Source of the DNA: Candidatus Omnitrophota bacterium | Lineage (GTDB): Bacteria > Hinthialibacterota > Hinthialibacteria > OLB16 | Direction: 5' to 3' | NCBI GenBank assembly: GCA_020632575.1 | Contig: JACKFH010000002.1 | Location: 325,968-389,967, forward strand | DNA length: 64,000 bases | In this document: positions 16,504 through 25,065 of the stretch, in pieces | How the letters are laid out: each line of letters opens with the position of its first letter | How positions within the stretch are numbered: position 1 is the stretch's first letter | The notes under the pieces: generated by a model | What the model was told of the DNA's origin: nothing | What the model saw: only the letters and a program-made list of their open reading frames with translations | Databases searched by the model: none | Position numbers and translations under genes: made by a program

Positions 16504-17399
16504 AACGGATCTCGCCCCGAAGTTCCAACCGCAAGTAAGTTTGTGTGACGTTGAGAGTGTGCTCCAAATTCTGTCAACAGTCGTTCAATCCAACCCTCTT
16601 CGTCCCCATCTTGGATTCTGCGGATAGACTCATCCTCCTCATGCAAATGGAATAGTCGGAAGTCTCGGCGCATCAACCACAAGAGAACCTCGAGAGGATC
16701 CGCGCCCGCTTCTCTTAATCCGCTAGGCCAAAACTCGAAGAAGATTCGAACTCCGGGGTTGGTCTCCAAGAGTCCTGACATCCCTTTGAGCGCCTCCCCC
16801 TCGGACCCTTGCACATCCATCTTGATGAAGTCGATTGGGATTCCCTTTAGTGGCTCGAAATCATCCAATCGAATGGTTTCAACGCGCACGCTCTCGCCGG
16901 ATTGGGAGGTGGGGTGAGTCCGATGATCGCCCGAATTGAGTGGGTTCAAGAATAGAGTCGTCCAACCCGTCTCCTCCCCGACAGCCGCCTCCACGAGGGT
17001 GACATTCGACAGGCCGTTGGTTCTAATGTTTTCCGCAAGAAGATGGTGGGATTCCGGACACGGTTCGAAGGAAAAAACTCTCCCTTTGGGGCCGACCTCT
17101 CGAGCCATGACCAACGTGAATAGCCCGATGTGGGCCCCGATATCCAAAACGGTGTCTCCCTCGCGCACCCACCGTTTCACCAAGTTCCTTTCAAAGACCT
17201 CGTAATCCGGAGTGAGGGACAAATCGAGAGAGTCGTTCCGATCTAGATGGAGGAAGAAACCATCGACTTCGGCAGTGGAATGCTTCAGGGATTTCTTGAA
17301 CCGATGATAGAGTGGGCGAATGAATGTCGCTCTTTCGACACCCAAAGGGCGCAAAACCGAACGGATGAACTGAACGATCCTGAAGGTCCCAGAGGTCAT
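16500..17399 (-). CDS. FkbM-family SAM-dependent methyltransferase
   Basis: About 299 residues. The SAM-binding motif is VLDIGAHIGLFTLVMAREVG, followed by RVFSFEPCPESHHLLAENI and the FkbM-typical FIKMDVQGSEGEALKGM with its acidic loop. FkbM enzymes O-methylate polyketides and, in environmental bacteria, sugars of surface polysaccharides. Three starts are in frame (TTG 17411, ATG 17408, ATG 17399). I chose 17399 because GGGA lies just before it. The gene converges with the PEP-CTERM gene with a 4-base overlap, which ties it loosely to exopolysaccharide biology. Confidence 0.8.
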   Translation of the reverse strand: MTSGTFRIVQFIRSVLRPLGVERATFIRPLYHRFKKSLKHSTAEVDGFFLHLDRNDSLDLSLTPDYEVFERNLVKRWVREGDTVLDIGAHIGLFTLVMAREVGPKGRVFSFEPCPESHHLLAENIRTNGLSNVTLVEAAVGEETGWTTLFLNPLNSGDHRTHPTSQSGESVRVETIRLDDFEPLKGIPIDFIKMDVQGSEGEALKGMSGLLETNPGVRIFFEFWPSGLREAGADPLEVLLWLMRRDFRLFHLHEEDESIRRIQDGDEEGWIERLLTEFGAHSQRHTNLLAVGTSGRDPF

Positions 17400-17459
17400 G
17401 TTTCCCATCAATTGAAAATCAGTTCCCGAGGTCGTTCCGGAAAGAAATCTCCGAAGCAG

Positions 17460-18482
17460 TTATCCGTGAACCGAAGTCAGGACATTCTGGACAATGGCGT
17501 CGGCGTCCACTCCATCGGCCTCAGCGCGGAAGGTTGCGACGATCCGGTGCCGAAGAACCGGCGGGGCCACCTCTTGGATATCCTCTTTGGAGACCGAATA
17601 ACGACCGTGCAAAATAGCACGAGCCTTCGCGGCCAAAATGAGATAGTACGAGGCGCGGGGACCGGCGCCCCAGGAGACGTACTTGTTCATGAACTCCTCG
17701 AATTCCTCCAGACGGTCCGAACCTGGACGAGTGCTGGTCGCGAGTTCGACCGCATACTCGACGAGATCCTCCGACACGGGAACTCGGCGCACAAGTTCCT
17801 GCAGCGCGAGCACTTCCTGGCCAGAGAGAACCGGCTCCACCTTTGGTTTGTATGCCGAGGTGTTTCGCTTCACAATCTCGACCTCCTCCCGACGACTCGG
17901 GTATTCGACCTTGAGCGAGAACATGAAACGGTCGAGCTGCGCCTCGGGAAGGGGATAGGTGCCCTCTTGCTCGATGGGGTTTTGGGTTGCTAAGACAAAG
18001 AACGGCAGGGGCAGGGCATGATCCTCGCCCGCGGCGGTCACCATGTATTCCTGCATCGCCTCGAGCAGCGCGGCTTGAGTCTTCGGAGGAGTCCGGTTGA
18101 TCTCATCGGCCAGCACCACATTGGCGAAAACCGGGCCCTTGACGAACCGGTAGTTGCGTTTGCCCGAGGATTGATCCTCCTCGATGATCTCCGTGCCGGT
18201 GATGTCGGAGGGCATCAGGTCGGGAGTGAACTGGACTCGCTTGAAGGATATCTGAAGCGCATCGGCGAACGTGCGAACAAGCAGGGTCTTCGCGAGGCCC
18301 GGGACGCCGATGAGCAGACAATGCCCGCCGGAGAGAAGACAGATCAGCAAATTTTCGATCACCTTCTCCTGACCGACGATCACCTCGCCGATCTCTTTCT
18401 TGAGACGGTTCGTTTTTTCTTTCAGGTCTTGAACCAGAGCCACATCGTCCTGGCTCTTCTCTTCCAGCAAATCTTGCGTCAT
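17460..18482 (-). CDS. MoxR-family AAA+ ATPase
   Basis: The 340-residue protein has Walker A (GVPGLAKT), Walker B with sensor region (VVLADEINRTPPKTQAALLE) and the lid-domain motifs of MoxR ATPases, including the helix-2 insert (QFTPDLMPSDITGTEI). MoxR proteins act as chaperones that insert metals or activate partners, normally beside DUF58/VWA genes. Here no such gene is adjacent; a DUF58 and transglutaminase pair lies about 15 kb away. GGGAG 8 bases before the ATG supports the start. Confidence 0.9.
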   Translation of the reverse strand: MTQDLLEEKSQDDVALVQDLKEKTNRLKKEIGEVIVGQEKVIENLLICLLSGGHCLLIGVPGLAKTLLVRTFADALQISFKRVQFTPDLMPSDITGTEIIEEDQSSGKRNYRFVKGPVFANVVLADEINRTPPKTQAALLEAMQEYMVTAAGEDHALPLPFFVLATQNPIEQEGTYPLPEAQLDRFMFSLKVEYPSRREEVEIVKRNTSAYKPKVEPVLSGQEVLALQELVRRVPVSEDLVEYAVELATSTRPGSDRLEEFEEFMNKYVSWGAGPRASYYLILAAKARAILHGRYSVSKEDIQEVAPPVLRHRIVATFRAEADGVDADAIVQNVLTSVHG

Positions 18483-18645
18483 GTATGAACTCCCAAATAT
18501 GTTTCGTTATCCAAATATAAGTTCTCGAAATCCCTCGGGATAGGGCGCCTCAAGAGGCAAACGATCTCGATTTCACAGTATAACCCTTCCAGAAAGAGTT
18601 CTACCCCAGCATTGCGGGACGGTTCCTCACCGACTTATTGGGTTT

Positions 18646-19263
18646 TTACTCGCCGGTCGCCTCTTCGAGGTCCGCGAGAGTCAACTCAAAACAGTCGGGA
18701 CACAAGCCGTGACTAATTTGCGCCTCGCTGTGCTCTTTCAAATACGAGTCCACCTCGGTCCAAAATCCTTCGTCGTCTCGAACCTTTTTGCACATGCTGC
18801 AGATTGGGATTAACCCCTTCAGGGTTTTGATCGTGGCGAGCGCATCCTGGAGTTCTTGAATCAGGCGATCTCTTTCCTCTTCGGTCTTCCGACGTTTCAG
18901 GACATTGGCGATCACCTCGGGAAGGACGCTCACATATGAGGATTGATCGTCCTTGATCACGTAATCGTAAGCCCCGGCGCGCAGCGCGGAGACCGCGGTG
19001 ACCTCATCGCCCGCCCCGGTCACAATGATCGCGGGAGAGTCGAGTCCCTGCTTAATGAGTTCGATTCCCGATCCATCTCCAAGATGATGGTCGACCAGAA
19101 TCAGGTCGAAGTCTTGATCTTTCACGAGGCGACGAGCCGCTTGAAGGCTGTCCGCGGAGGTTACCTCGAAGGAAAGACCTCTGGATTCCACCAGACGAAC
19201 AAAGGATTTCCGATCCAATAGATCGTCCTCGACATGAAGGATTCTTATCTTTTCCATGATCAT
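18646..19263 (-). CDS. Response regulator with C-terminal two-CxxC zinc domain
   Basis: The 205-residue protein has an N-terminal receiver domain (about residues 5-125) with acidic pocket EDD (12-14), phosphoacceptor Asp58 in LILVDHHLGDG, Thr in IIVTGAG and Lys in YVIKDD. A short helix follows, then the C-terminal module with ICSMCKKVRDDEGFW and GLCPDCFE. That cysteine arrangement is common at the end of receiver/PAS proteins and probably binds zinc. It has no DNA-binding domain, so output is by protein contact. It overlaps the upstream regulator by 4 bases (ATGA), indicating coupled translation with the ethylene-receptor-like kinase operon. Confidence 0.85.
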   Translation of the reverse strand: MIMEKIRILHVEDDLLDRKSFVRLVESRGLSFEVTSADSLQAARRLVKDQDFDLILVDHHLGDGSGIELIKQGLDSPAIIVTGAGDEVTAVSALRAGAYDYVIKDDQSSYVSVLPEVIANVLKRRKTEEERDRLIQELQDALATIKTLKGLIPICSMCKKVRDDEGFWTEVDSYLKEHSEAQISHGLCPDCFELTLADLEEATGE

Positions 19264-19688
19264 ACGATTTTAAAATCGGGTTTTTCGCAACTTTTCCAGT
19301 AATCGTGAAGGCGTTTCACCTTGGTAACAAATTCCTCGTGGTCGAGTGGTTTCACCATATATCCGGCGGCCCCCAAATCATAGCTGCGTTCGATATCCTT
19401 TCTTTCCGAAGAGGTGGTCATGACGACGACGGGGATTTGCCGCAAAGCCGGATCCGACTTCAGGGTCCCCAGGAACTCGAGGCCCCCCATGATAGGCATA
19501 TTGAGGTCAAGGACGATCAAGTTGGGGAGACCACGTCCCTCCTTCTTTTGTAGGAAATGGAAGGCTTCCTCCCCATGCGCCACCACATGCAGGTTCACCG
19601 GGTCGGAGGATTTTCGCAGGGCGCGAGTAAAGCCTAGGACATCGACCATGTCGTCTTCGATCAACAGGACTTCAAATTCCGTTTCCAT
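19260..19688 (-). CDS. Single-domain response regulator (Rcp1-like)
   Basis: The 142-residue stand-alone receiver domain has acidic residues EDD (11-13), phosphoacceptor Asp61 in NLIVLDLNMPIMGG, TTSSE and Lys in GYMVKPLDH. Its length and the GLPNLIVLDLNMP stretch match the Rcp1 type that partners bacteriophytochrome and PAS kinases. The start at 19688 has AGGAG 8 bases upstream; a longer frame to 19796 runs into the kinase gene and is not needed. It lies 26 bases behind the kinase and overlaps the next regulator. Confidence 0.88.
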   Translation of the reverse strand: METEFEVLLIEDDMVDVLGFTRALRKSSDPVNLHVVAHGEEAFHFLQKKEGRGLPNLIVLDLNMPIMGGLEFLGTLKSDPALRQIPVVVMTTSSERKDIERSYDLGAAGYMVKPLDHEEFVTKVKRLHDYWKSCEKPDFKIV

Positions 19689-19714
19689 GCTCGAACTCCT
19701 ATCCCAACACGTTT

Positions 19715-21226
19715 CTATCCCCGGTGGCTGCCAACCGGCTCTTTCGGAATTGTGAAACAAAAAGCGGCGCCTTCGCCCTCCTCGGATTCGACCCAAACCT
19801 CGCCGCCAAATCGCTCAACCAATTTCTTAACGATCGCAAGGCCCACTCCGGTCGACTCCTCGTCGTCTCTGGGTTTGAGGCTTTGGAATATTCTGAAAAT
19901 ACGGTCATGGTGATTTTTCGAGATGCCCGGGCCATTGTCCTTCACCGAAAAAACATGGGATCGATCGCGATCTTCGGCGGAGATTTCAACTATCCCACCG
20001 ACCTTGGGAGCATGCTTGAGCGCGTTCGATAGAAGATTTTGGACAATCTGCTGAAAAGCGGTTTCATCGTAACGAATCCCGGGGAAGTCCCCAATCAATC
20101 GAATCTCCACACCGGAACTCGGGCGTAAATCCTCCATGACTTCCTCGATCAACGGTCGACTTTGATGGTCTTTTATCGAGGTCTCCACCCGCCCCACCCT
20201 AGAATACTCGAGGATTCCATCGATTAGGTTATTCATCCTCCGGACCCGTCCCCGCATGATCTCGAGGTTTTCTCGGTTTTCCTGGCTCATGGAATCGGTG
20301 TCTTCCAACACGAAACTGGAAAGAGAGGAGATGGCGCGCAGAGGCGCCTTCAGATCGTGAGATACGATATAACAAAAATTATCCAACTCATCATTCGACT
20401 TTCGGAGATCTTCATTCAGCGCCTCCTGTTGCCGAGCCGACTCTCTTTCCCTCTCGAGAGAGCCGATACGTTCGGTGATGTCGACCACCGACCCGAGGAC
20501 CATTTTACCGGTCTCCGTTTCAATAGGATTTAAGCCGATCTCCACAGGAAACTCTTCCCCATCTTTGCGCACCCCATACAAATCCCTGCCGGCGCCCATC
20601 GGCCGGGTCAATGGATTTTGGAAATATTCTTCTCGAAACCTTTGATGTCCTTCCCGAAATCGGGCGGGTAGGAGCATTTCGATCGGTTGGCCGATTAAAT
20701 CCTTCCTGTCGTACCCGAAAAGGTTTTCAGTCTCTCGATTCACCAGGGAGATTGTCCCCCATTGATTGATCAAAATGAGTCCATTCGGGGCGGATTCCAG
20801 GACCGTCCTCAAGAGTTGCTCCGTTTTCCTCAATTCGACATTCGCTTGGGCGAGTCCCGGCAATTCGAGAGCGTTTGGAAGGATCCGGACAAGAGCAAAG
20901 ACAGTCGCCCATGATACGCTGGCTGTTAGGAATTTGATGACTCCCGAGACCCGGTAAACGGGATGCCAAAAGATGATCGCCTCGACCAAGTGGACGGTTC
21001 CACAACAAAAGATGAAAGCGCAGAAGAGCCAATACAGATTGGAGTAAGGGAGCTCTTTCTTCTTCAGGGCATAGTAGGCAATCACGAATGGAATCGCCAT
21101 GTAGGCCCCCCAAGTTCCAAAATCCGAAATAATATGAAGCCAGCCCTCGAACGCGGTCCAGTTTCCGCAATGCCACCTGGCCGGATAATCAGAAGTGTCG
21201 AATAGCTTGCTGATGAATTCCAACAT
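19715..21226 (-). CDS. Histidine kinase with ethylene-receptor-type membrane sensor domain and PAS
   Basis: The 503-residue protein has three membrane helices (about residues 30-120) homologous to the ethylene-binding domain of plant ETR1 and cyanobacterial relatives. It aligns to ETR1 without gaps at an offset of +10. The residues needed for copper/ethylene binding are all present: Asp35, Tyr42, Ile45, Pro46, Ile72, Cys75 and His79 (ETR1 D25, Y32, I35, P36, I62, C65, H69). A PAS domain (about 140-265) follows, then HisKA with HDLKAPLRAISSL and HATPase with N-box QNLLSNALKHAP and G-box GVGLAIVKKLVERFGG. AGGGGGAGAG precedes the ATG. Two response regulators follow in the same operon. Confidence 0.9.
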   Translation of the reverse strand: MLEFISKLFDTSDYPARWHCGNWTAFEGWLHIISDFGTWGAYMAIPFVIAYYALKKKELPYSNLYWLFCAFIFCCGTVHLVEAIIFWHPVYRVSGVIKFLTASVSWATVFALVRILPNALELPGLAQANVELRKTEQLLRTVLESAPNGLILINQWGTISLVNRETENLFGYDRKDLIGQPIEMLLPARFREGHQRFREEYFQNPLTRPMGAGRDLYGVRKDGEEFPVEIGLNPIETETGKMVLGSVVDITERIGSLERERESARQQEALNEDLRKSNDELDNFCYIVSHDLKAPLRAISSLSSFVLEDTDSMSQENRENLEIMRGRVRRMNNLIDGILEYSRVGRVETSIKDHQSRPLIEEVMEDLRPSSGVEIRLIGDFPGIRYDETAFQQIVQNLLSNALKHAPKVGGIVEISAEDRDRSHVFSVKDNGPGISKNHHDRIFRIFQSLKPRDDEESTGVGLAIVKKLVERFGGEVWVESEEGEGAAFCFTIPKEPVGSHRG

Positions 21227-21354
21227 GCTCTCCCCCTTTCCGACTCATCACCCCAGAGGGTCTCCGGGGTGGTCCCCTTGCGTGTTGAGTCGAGTAAGCA
21301 CAATCTATCATGAATATCAAAAGAAGATGAACTCTTTTTTACGGAGGGGAATCC

Positions 21355-22497
21355 TTGACCGAACAACCTAGGGATTCTGCTGCTGAGGAAGCCCCATCGA
21401 AAAAGCAACGCAACAAGCGATTGGGATGCCTCCTCAACCTGGGGCTCATCGCTCTCAGTCTGGTGCTGGGGATCCTTCTTTGTGAGGGCATCCTCAGGGT
21501 CCTCTACCCTATGAAAGGCAACCAGGGAAAACTGCTCGAAGATCTTCCCGATGATCCCATCCAATACCAACTCATACCAGGCGCCGAGGCGGTCTATTAT
21601 GGGGCAAAGGTCCATGTGAACGAGGACGGGTACCGTGGTGAACCCCTCCCAGATGCGACAGATGAAAACGTGCTTCGACTCGTTGTACTCGGGGACTCGA
21701 TGACCTTCGGTAATGGAGTTGGCGAACGGGACCCCTACCCCGTCAGATTGGCACAATGGCTGTCCGGTCACGCGGAAGGATGGGAAGCGCGATCGGCGAA
21801 CCTAGGAGTTCCTTCTTACAATACGGAACAAGTCGCGATTCAACTCGAACGGAAGGGGCTCCCGCTCCATCCGGATTTGGTGGTCTATGGTTTCTTTGTC
21901 AACGACGCCGCTCCCAAGGGGACCGCGATTTATTGGTCTCGGCCCGACCCCGGCCTGATCCAATCTCTTTCGGAGGGCTCCTATTTTCTCCGATTCCTCC
22001 AAAGCCAAGTCCCCCAATTGGTGACCGCCACTCGAAAGTCTCTCGGCATTCGCGCCCGGTCGGAGGGTTATATCGAGTACTACCGGGAAGGAACGGAGAG
22101 TTGGCGGAATTGCCGAGATTCCCTGGAAAGAATCCGAAACGCCTGCCGCGAGGCGGATGTTCCGCTCGCGGTGGTTTTGATCCCGTTTTGGGTCGACTTC
22201 AAGAATTATCCCTGGGCCGATTGCCACCAAGCGGTCCGAGAGGAGCTCAACAATCTAGAGGTTCCAGTCATCGATCTCGCGAAAATATGGGGAGAAAAGG
22301 GTGTGAATGGCAGAAAATATTGGATTGATATCCACCAATCGCATCCAACCGGAGAGGGATATCAACTCCTCACGGACACGGTGGGACCGTTTTTGGAGCG
22401 GGAGGTCTGGCCGAATTCACCTCTTTCGACTGAGTTCCCCCTAGTTGGAGAAAAAAAATCCGAACTTGACCCTAGCGGAAAGAACGACCAAAATTGA
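21355..22497 (+). CDS. Membrane-anchored SGNH/GDSL-type hydrolase
   Basis: About 380 residues. A cytoplasmic N-terminus is followed by one membrane helix (about residues 25-45), then an SGNH hydrolase fold with block I VVLGDSMTFGNGVG (nucleophile Ser), block II around ANLGVPSYN, block III VYGFFVNDA (conserved Asn) and block V DIHQSHPTGEGY (catalytic His). Such AlgX/DltD-like or carbohydrate esterases remove or transfer acyl groups from glycans in the periplasm. The start is a TTG with GGAGGGG 7 bases before it; no ATG is near. Its substrate is unknown. Confidence 0.75.
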   Translation: MTEQPRDSAAEEAPSKKQRNKRLGCLLNLGLIALSLVLGILLCEGILRVLYPMKGNQGKLLEDLPDDPIQYQLIPGAEAVYYGAKVHVNEDGYRGEPLPDATDENVLRLVVLGDSMTFGNGVGERDPYPVRLAQWLSGHAEGWEARSANLGVPSYNTEQVAIQLERKGLPLHPDLVVYGFFVNDAAPKGTAIYWSRPDPGLIQSLSEGSYFLRFLQSQVPQLVTATRKSLGIRARSEGYIEYYREGTESWRNCRDSLERIRNACREADVPLAVVLIPFWVDFKNYPWADCHQAVREELNNLEVPVIDLAKIWGEKGVNGRKYWIDIHQSHPTGEGYQLLTDTVGPFLEREVWPNSPLSTEFPLVGEKKSELDPSGKNDQN

Positions 22498-22561
22498 TCG
22501 GGGCTTCAAATCGTGGAGGTCCGAATCCCTTCTTTGAATTAATTTGGAGGTTGAACTCAAC

Positions 22562-24964
22562 ATGTCTTCCATTTCATTATCAAGTCGAACCTTGACGCGT
22601 GCCGTTTTCGCGATGGCGCTACTAGTTTTCGCGATCCCCTCTGTCCGAGCCGAGGAAGCGAAACAAGAGGAGGCCAAACAGGAGGAGGTCGGTCTGCCTC
22701 ACTGCCCGGTTCACAGCGATCACACGGTCAATTTCAGAATATACAGCGACACCGCCGATGGTCGCGTCTTCTTTTGTTGCGAGGGATGCAAGGGCGCTTT
22801 CGACAAGGAGCCCGAAAAGTATTCCGAGGGAGTGAACAAACAACGCGAGGAACTCGGGAAACTGGAGAAGGTCCAGATTAAGTGCCCGGTCACCGGGAAA
22901 CCCATCGATCCAGGGGTCTGGTTCGAATATAAGGGAGAGAAACTCGCCTTCTACGATGGCTTCGCGTGCGGCGATTTCCTCAAGGACGATCAACCCTACA
23001 TTTCCAATCTGAAGGATTGCTATACCTATCAGTCGAAGTGTCCGGTCTCGGGCAAGCCCATCAACGTTTTCAAACACTTCACCACCGAGGATGGCCTAAC
23101 AGTCTATTTCTGCTGTGGCAACTGCTGCGCGGCGTTCGCGAAAGACCCCGGGAAATATGCGGACGCCCTGAAGGAAATGGGGTATCCCATCGACGTTCCC
23201 GCCAAACAGGGTGGAGATGCGGAAAAACCGGCGGCCGATGAGAAACCCGAAGACAAAGAGACCCCGAAGGATCAAGTCGCGAAATTCGAAGGTCTGCCCC
23301 CCTGCGCGGTGAATCCCGGAAGCAAAGTGGACTTCACCAAATTCTTCCTCACCGAGGATGGCCCGGTGTATTTCTGCTGCGGCAACTGCTGCGCGGAGTT
23401 TGCCAAGGACCCGGCCAAGTATGCCGAGGGGGTCAAGAAACAGCGGGAGCATCTGGCGACGCTCGACAAGATCCAAGTCTCCTGCCCGGTCTCCGGCAAA
23501 CCGGTTGACCCGAATGTGACCAAGGAGTTCGATGGTCAGACCATCGCGTTCTGTTGCACCAATTGTTGCGCCGAATACAGCAAAGACCCGGCAAAATTCG
23601 CCAAGGAGCTGGTCGGAAGTTTCACCTACCAAACCCTCTGCCCGGTTTCCGACAAACCGATCGATCCCTCCGTCTCCTTCGAGTTGGCGGCGGGTCAAAA
23701 AGTTTATTTCTGTTGTGGAAATTGCTGCGCAGAGTTCGCCAAAGATCCGGCGAAGTACGCAGACAAGGTAAAAGAGCAGGGATACAAATTCGATTTCGAG
23801 GCCAAGAAGGAAGTGGCCAAAGCGGAAGCGCCTGCACCCGAGGAAAAGGTCGCGAAATTTGAGGGTCTCCCCCCTTGCGCGGTGAACCCTGGAAGCAAGG
23901 TGGACTTCACCAAGTTCTTTCTCACTGAGGATGGCCCGGTGTATTTCTGCTGCGGGAACTGCTGCGCCGAGTTCGCGAAGGATCCGGCCAAATACGCCGA
24001 GGGGGTCGAGAAACAGCGGGCGCACCTGGCCTCACTCACCAAAATCCAGGTTGCTTGTCCTGTCTCTGGGAAACCGGTCGACCCGAATGTGACCAAGGAA
24101 TTCGATGGTCAAACCATCGCATTCTGTTGCACCAATTGCTGCGCCGAATACAGCAAAGACCCGGCAAAATTCGCCAAGGAGCTGGTCGGAAGTTTCACCT
24201 ACCAAACCCTCTGCCCGGTTTCCGGCAAACCGATCGATCCCACAGTCTCCTTCGAGTTGGCGGCGGGTCAAAGAGTTTATTTCTGTTGTGGCAACTGCTG
24301 CGCCGAGTTTGCCAAGGACCCCGCGAAGTACGCCGACAAGGTGAAGGAGCAGGGGTACAAGTTCGATTTCGAGGCCAAGACGAAAGCGGCTAAAGCTGAG
24401 GAACCCAAGAGCGAGGAGAAACCAGCCGAGCAGGCCAAGGCGGAATCCGAGGAGTCGGTCGAACTTCCCAACTGCGTCGTGAATTCGGGCGGCAAGATCA
24501 ACCTGGCCAAGTTTGTCCTGACCGAGGAGGGGCCGGTCTATTTCTGCTGCGATGGATGCAAAGCCAAATACGAGGCCGATCCAGGAAAATTTGCCGACGC
24601 GGTCGCCGAACAGCACAAACTCATTGCGGCCCTGCCTAAATCTCAGGTTTGCTGCCCCCTTTCGGGGAAACCCTGTGACACCCAATTCACCGCGGAATAT
24701 GAGGGTCAGAAGGTGGCGTTCTGTTGTGGCAATTGTTGCGCGGCTTTTTCGAAGGACCCCGCGGCCTATGCCGACAAACTCGCGAGCGCCTTCACTCTGC
24801 AAACCGTCTGTCCGGTCTCTGGCAAGCCGATCAATCCACAGGCGAGCCTGGAAGTCTCCGATGGAGTTCAACTCTATTTCTGCTGCCAAGGTTGCAAGAC
24901 GGAGTACGAAAAGAACCCCGAGAAATACAAGGACAGTTTAGCGAAACAGGGATTCCAATTCTGA
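22562..24964 (+). CDS. Secreted 12-unit YHS/TRASH-like cysteine-rich repeat protein
   Basis: About 800 residues: a signal peptide (cleavage near SVRA-EE), then 12 copies of a short module with the core Y/AFCCxxCxxxYxxDPxKY and, before most copies, a CPVSGKPI-type lead. The FCCxxC core resembles the YHS/TRASH treble-clef metal sites. Modules are arranged as four super-repeats of about 190 residues, each carrying three units (LPPCAVNPGSKVDF..., IQVSCPVSGKPVDP..., TLCPVSDKPIDP...). The second and third super-repeats are nearly identical. Unit 2 of the first super-repeat is degenerate (AFYDGFACGDF), lacking the CC pair. No membrane anchor or enzyme domain is visible. It probably binds thiophilic metal ions (copper, zinc or mercury) in the periplasm or outside; this is inferred. 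It is followed by a strong terminator. Confidence 0.75.
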   Translation: MSSISLSSRTLTRAVFAMALLVFAIPSVRAEEAKQEEAKQEEVGLPHCPVHSDHTVNFRIYSDTADGRVFFCCEGCKGAFDKEPEKYSEGVNKQREELGKLEKVQIKCPVTGKPIDPGVWFEYKGEKLAFYDGFACGDFLKDDQPYISNLKDCYTYQSKCPVSGKPINVFKHFTTEDGLTVYFCCGNCCAAFAKDPGKYADALKEMGYPIDVPAKQGGDAEKPAADEKPEDKETPKDQVAKFEGLPPCAVNPGSKVDFTKFFLTEDGPVYFCCGNCCAEFAKDPAKYAEGVKKQREHLATLDKIQVSCPVSGKPVDPNVTKEFDGQTIAFCCTNCCAEYSKDPAKFAKELVGSFTYQTLCPVSDKPIDPSVSFELAAGQKVYFCCGNCCAEFAKDPAKYADKVKEQGYKFDFEAKKEVAKAEAPAPEEKVAKFEGLPPCAVNPGSKVDFTKFFLTEDGPVYFCCGNCCAEFAKDPAKYAEGVEKQRAHLASLTKIQVACPVSGKPVDPNVTKEFDGQTIAFCCTNCCAEYSKDPAKFAKELVGSFTYQTLCPVSGKPIDPTVSFELAAGQRVYFCCGNCCAEFAKDPAKYADKVKEQGYKFDFEAKTKAAKAEEPKSEEKPAEQAKAESEESVELPNCVVNSGGKINLAKFVLTEEGPVYFCCDGCKAKYEADPGKFADAVAEQHKLIAALPKSQVCCPLSGKPCDTQFTAEYEGQKVAFCCGNCCAAFSKDPAAYADKLASAFTLQTVCPVSGKPINPQASLEVSDGVQLYFCCQGCKTEYEKNPEKYKDSLAKQGFQF
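23281..24399 (+). repeat. Tandem 573-base coding repeat (two near-identical copies)
   Basis: The segment starting GAAATTCGAAGGTCTG at 23281 recurs from 23854, an offset of 573 bases (191 codons), and remains highly similar to about 24399. This indicates a recent in-frame duplication inside the YHS-like gene. Recombination between the copies could change the repeat number. Confidence 0.8.
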
Positions 24965-24993
24965 GGGATTGATTTCTTGCACATGAATGGCCC

Positions 24994-25023
24994 GAGACAC
25001 CGCCGTTGGCGGTGTCTCTTTTT
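24994..25023 (+). terminator. Intrinsic terminator after the YHS-repeat gene
   Basis: GAGACACCGCC (24994-25004), loop GTT and GGCGGTGTCTC (25008-25018) form an 11-bp perfect stem followed by TTTTT. It rules out the longer start of the next gene that would lie inside the hairpin. Confidence 0.92.
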
Positions 25024-25065
25024 AATGGAAAACCACCCATTTGGATTGATGAGAGTCGAAACGAA

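Noticed and set aside
23096..24889. Long minus-strand frames opposite the YHS-repeat gene
   Set aside because: They repeat with the same 573-base period as the sense gene and encode no recognisable domain.
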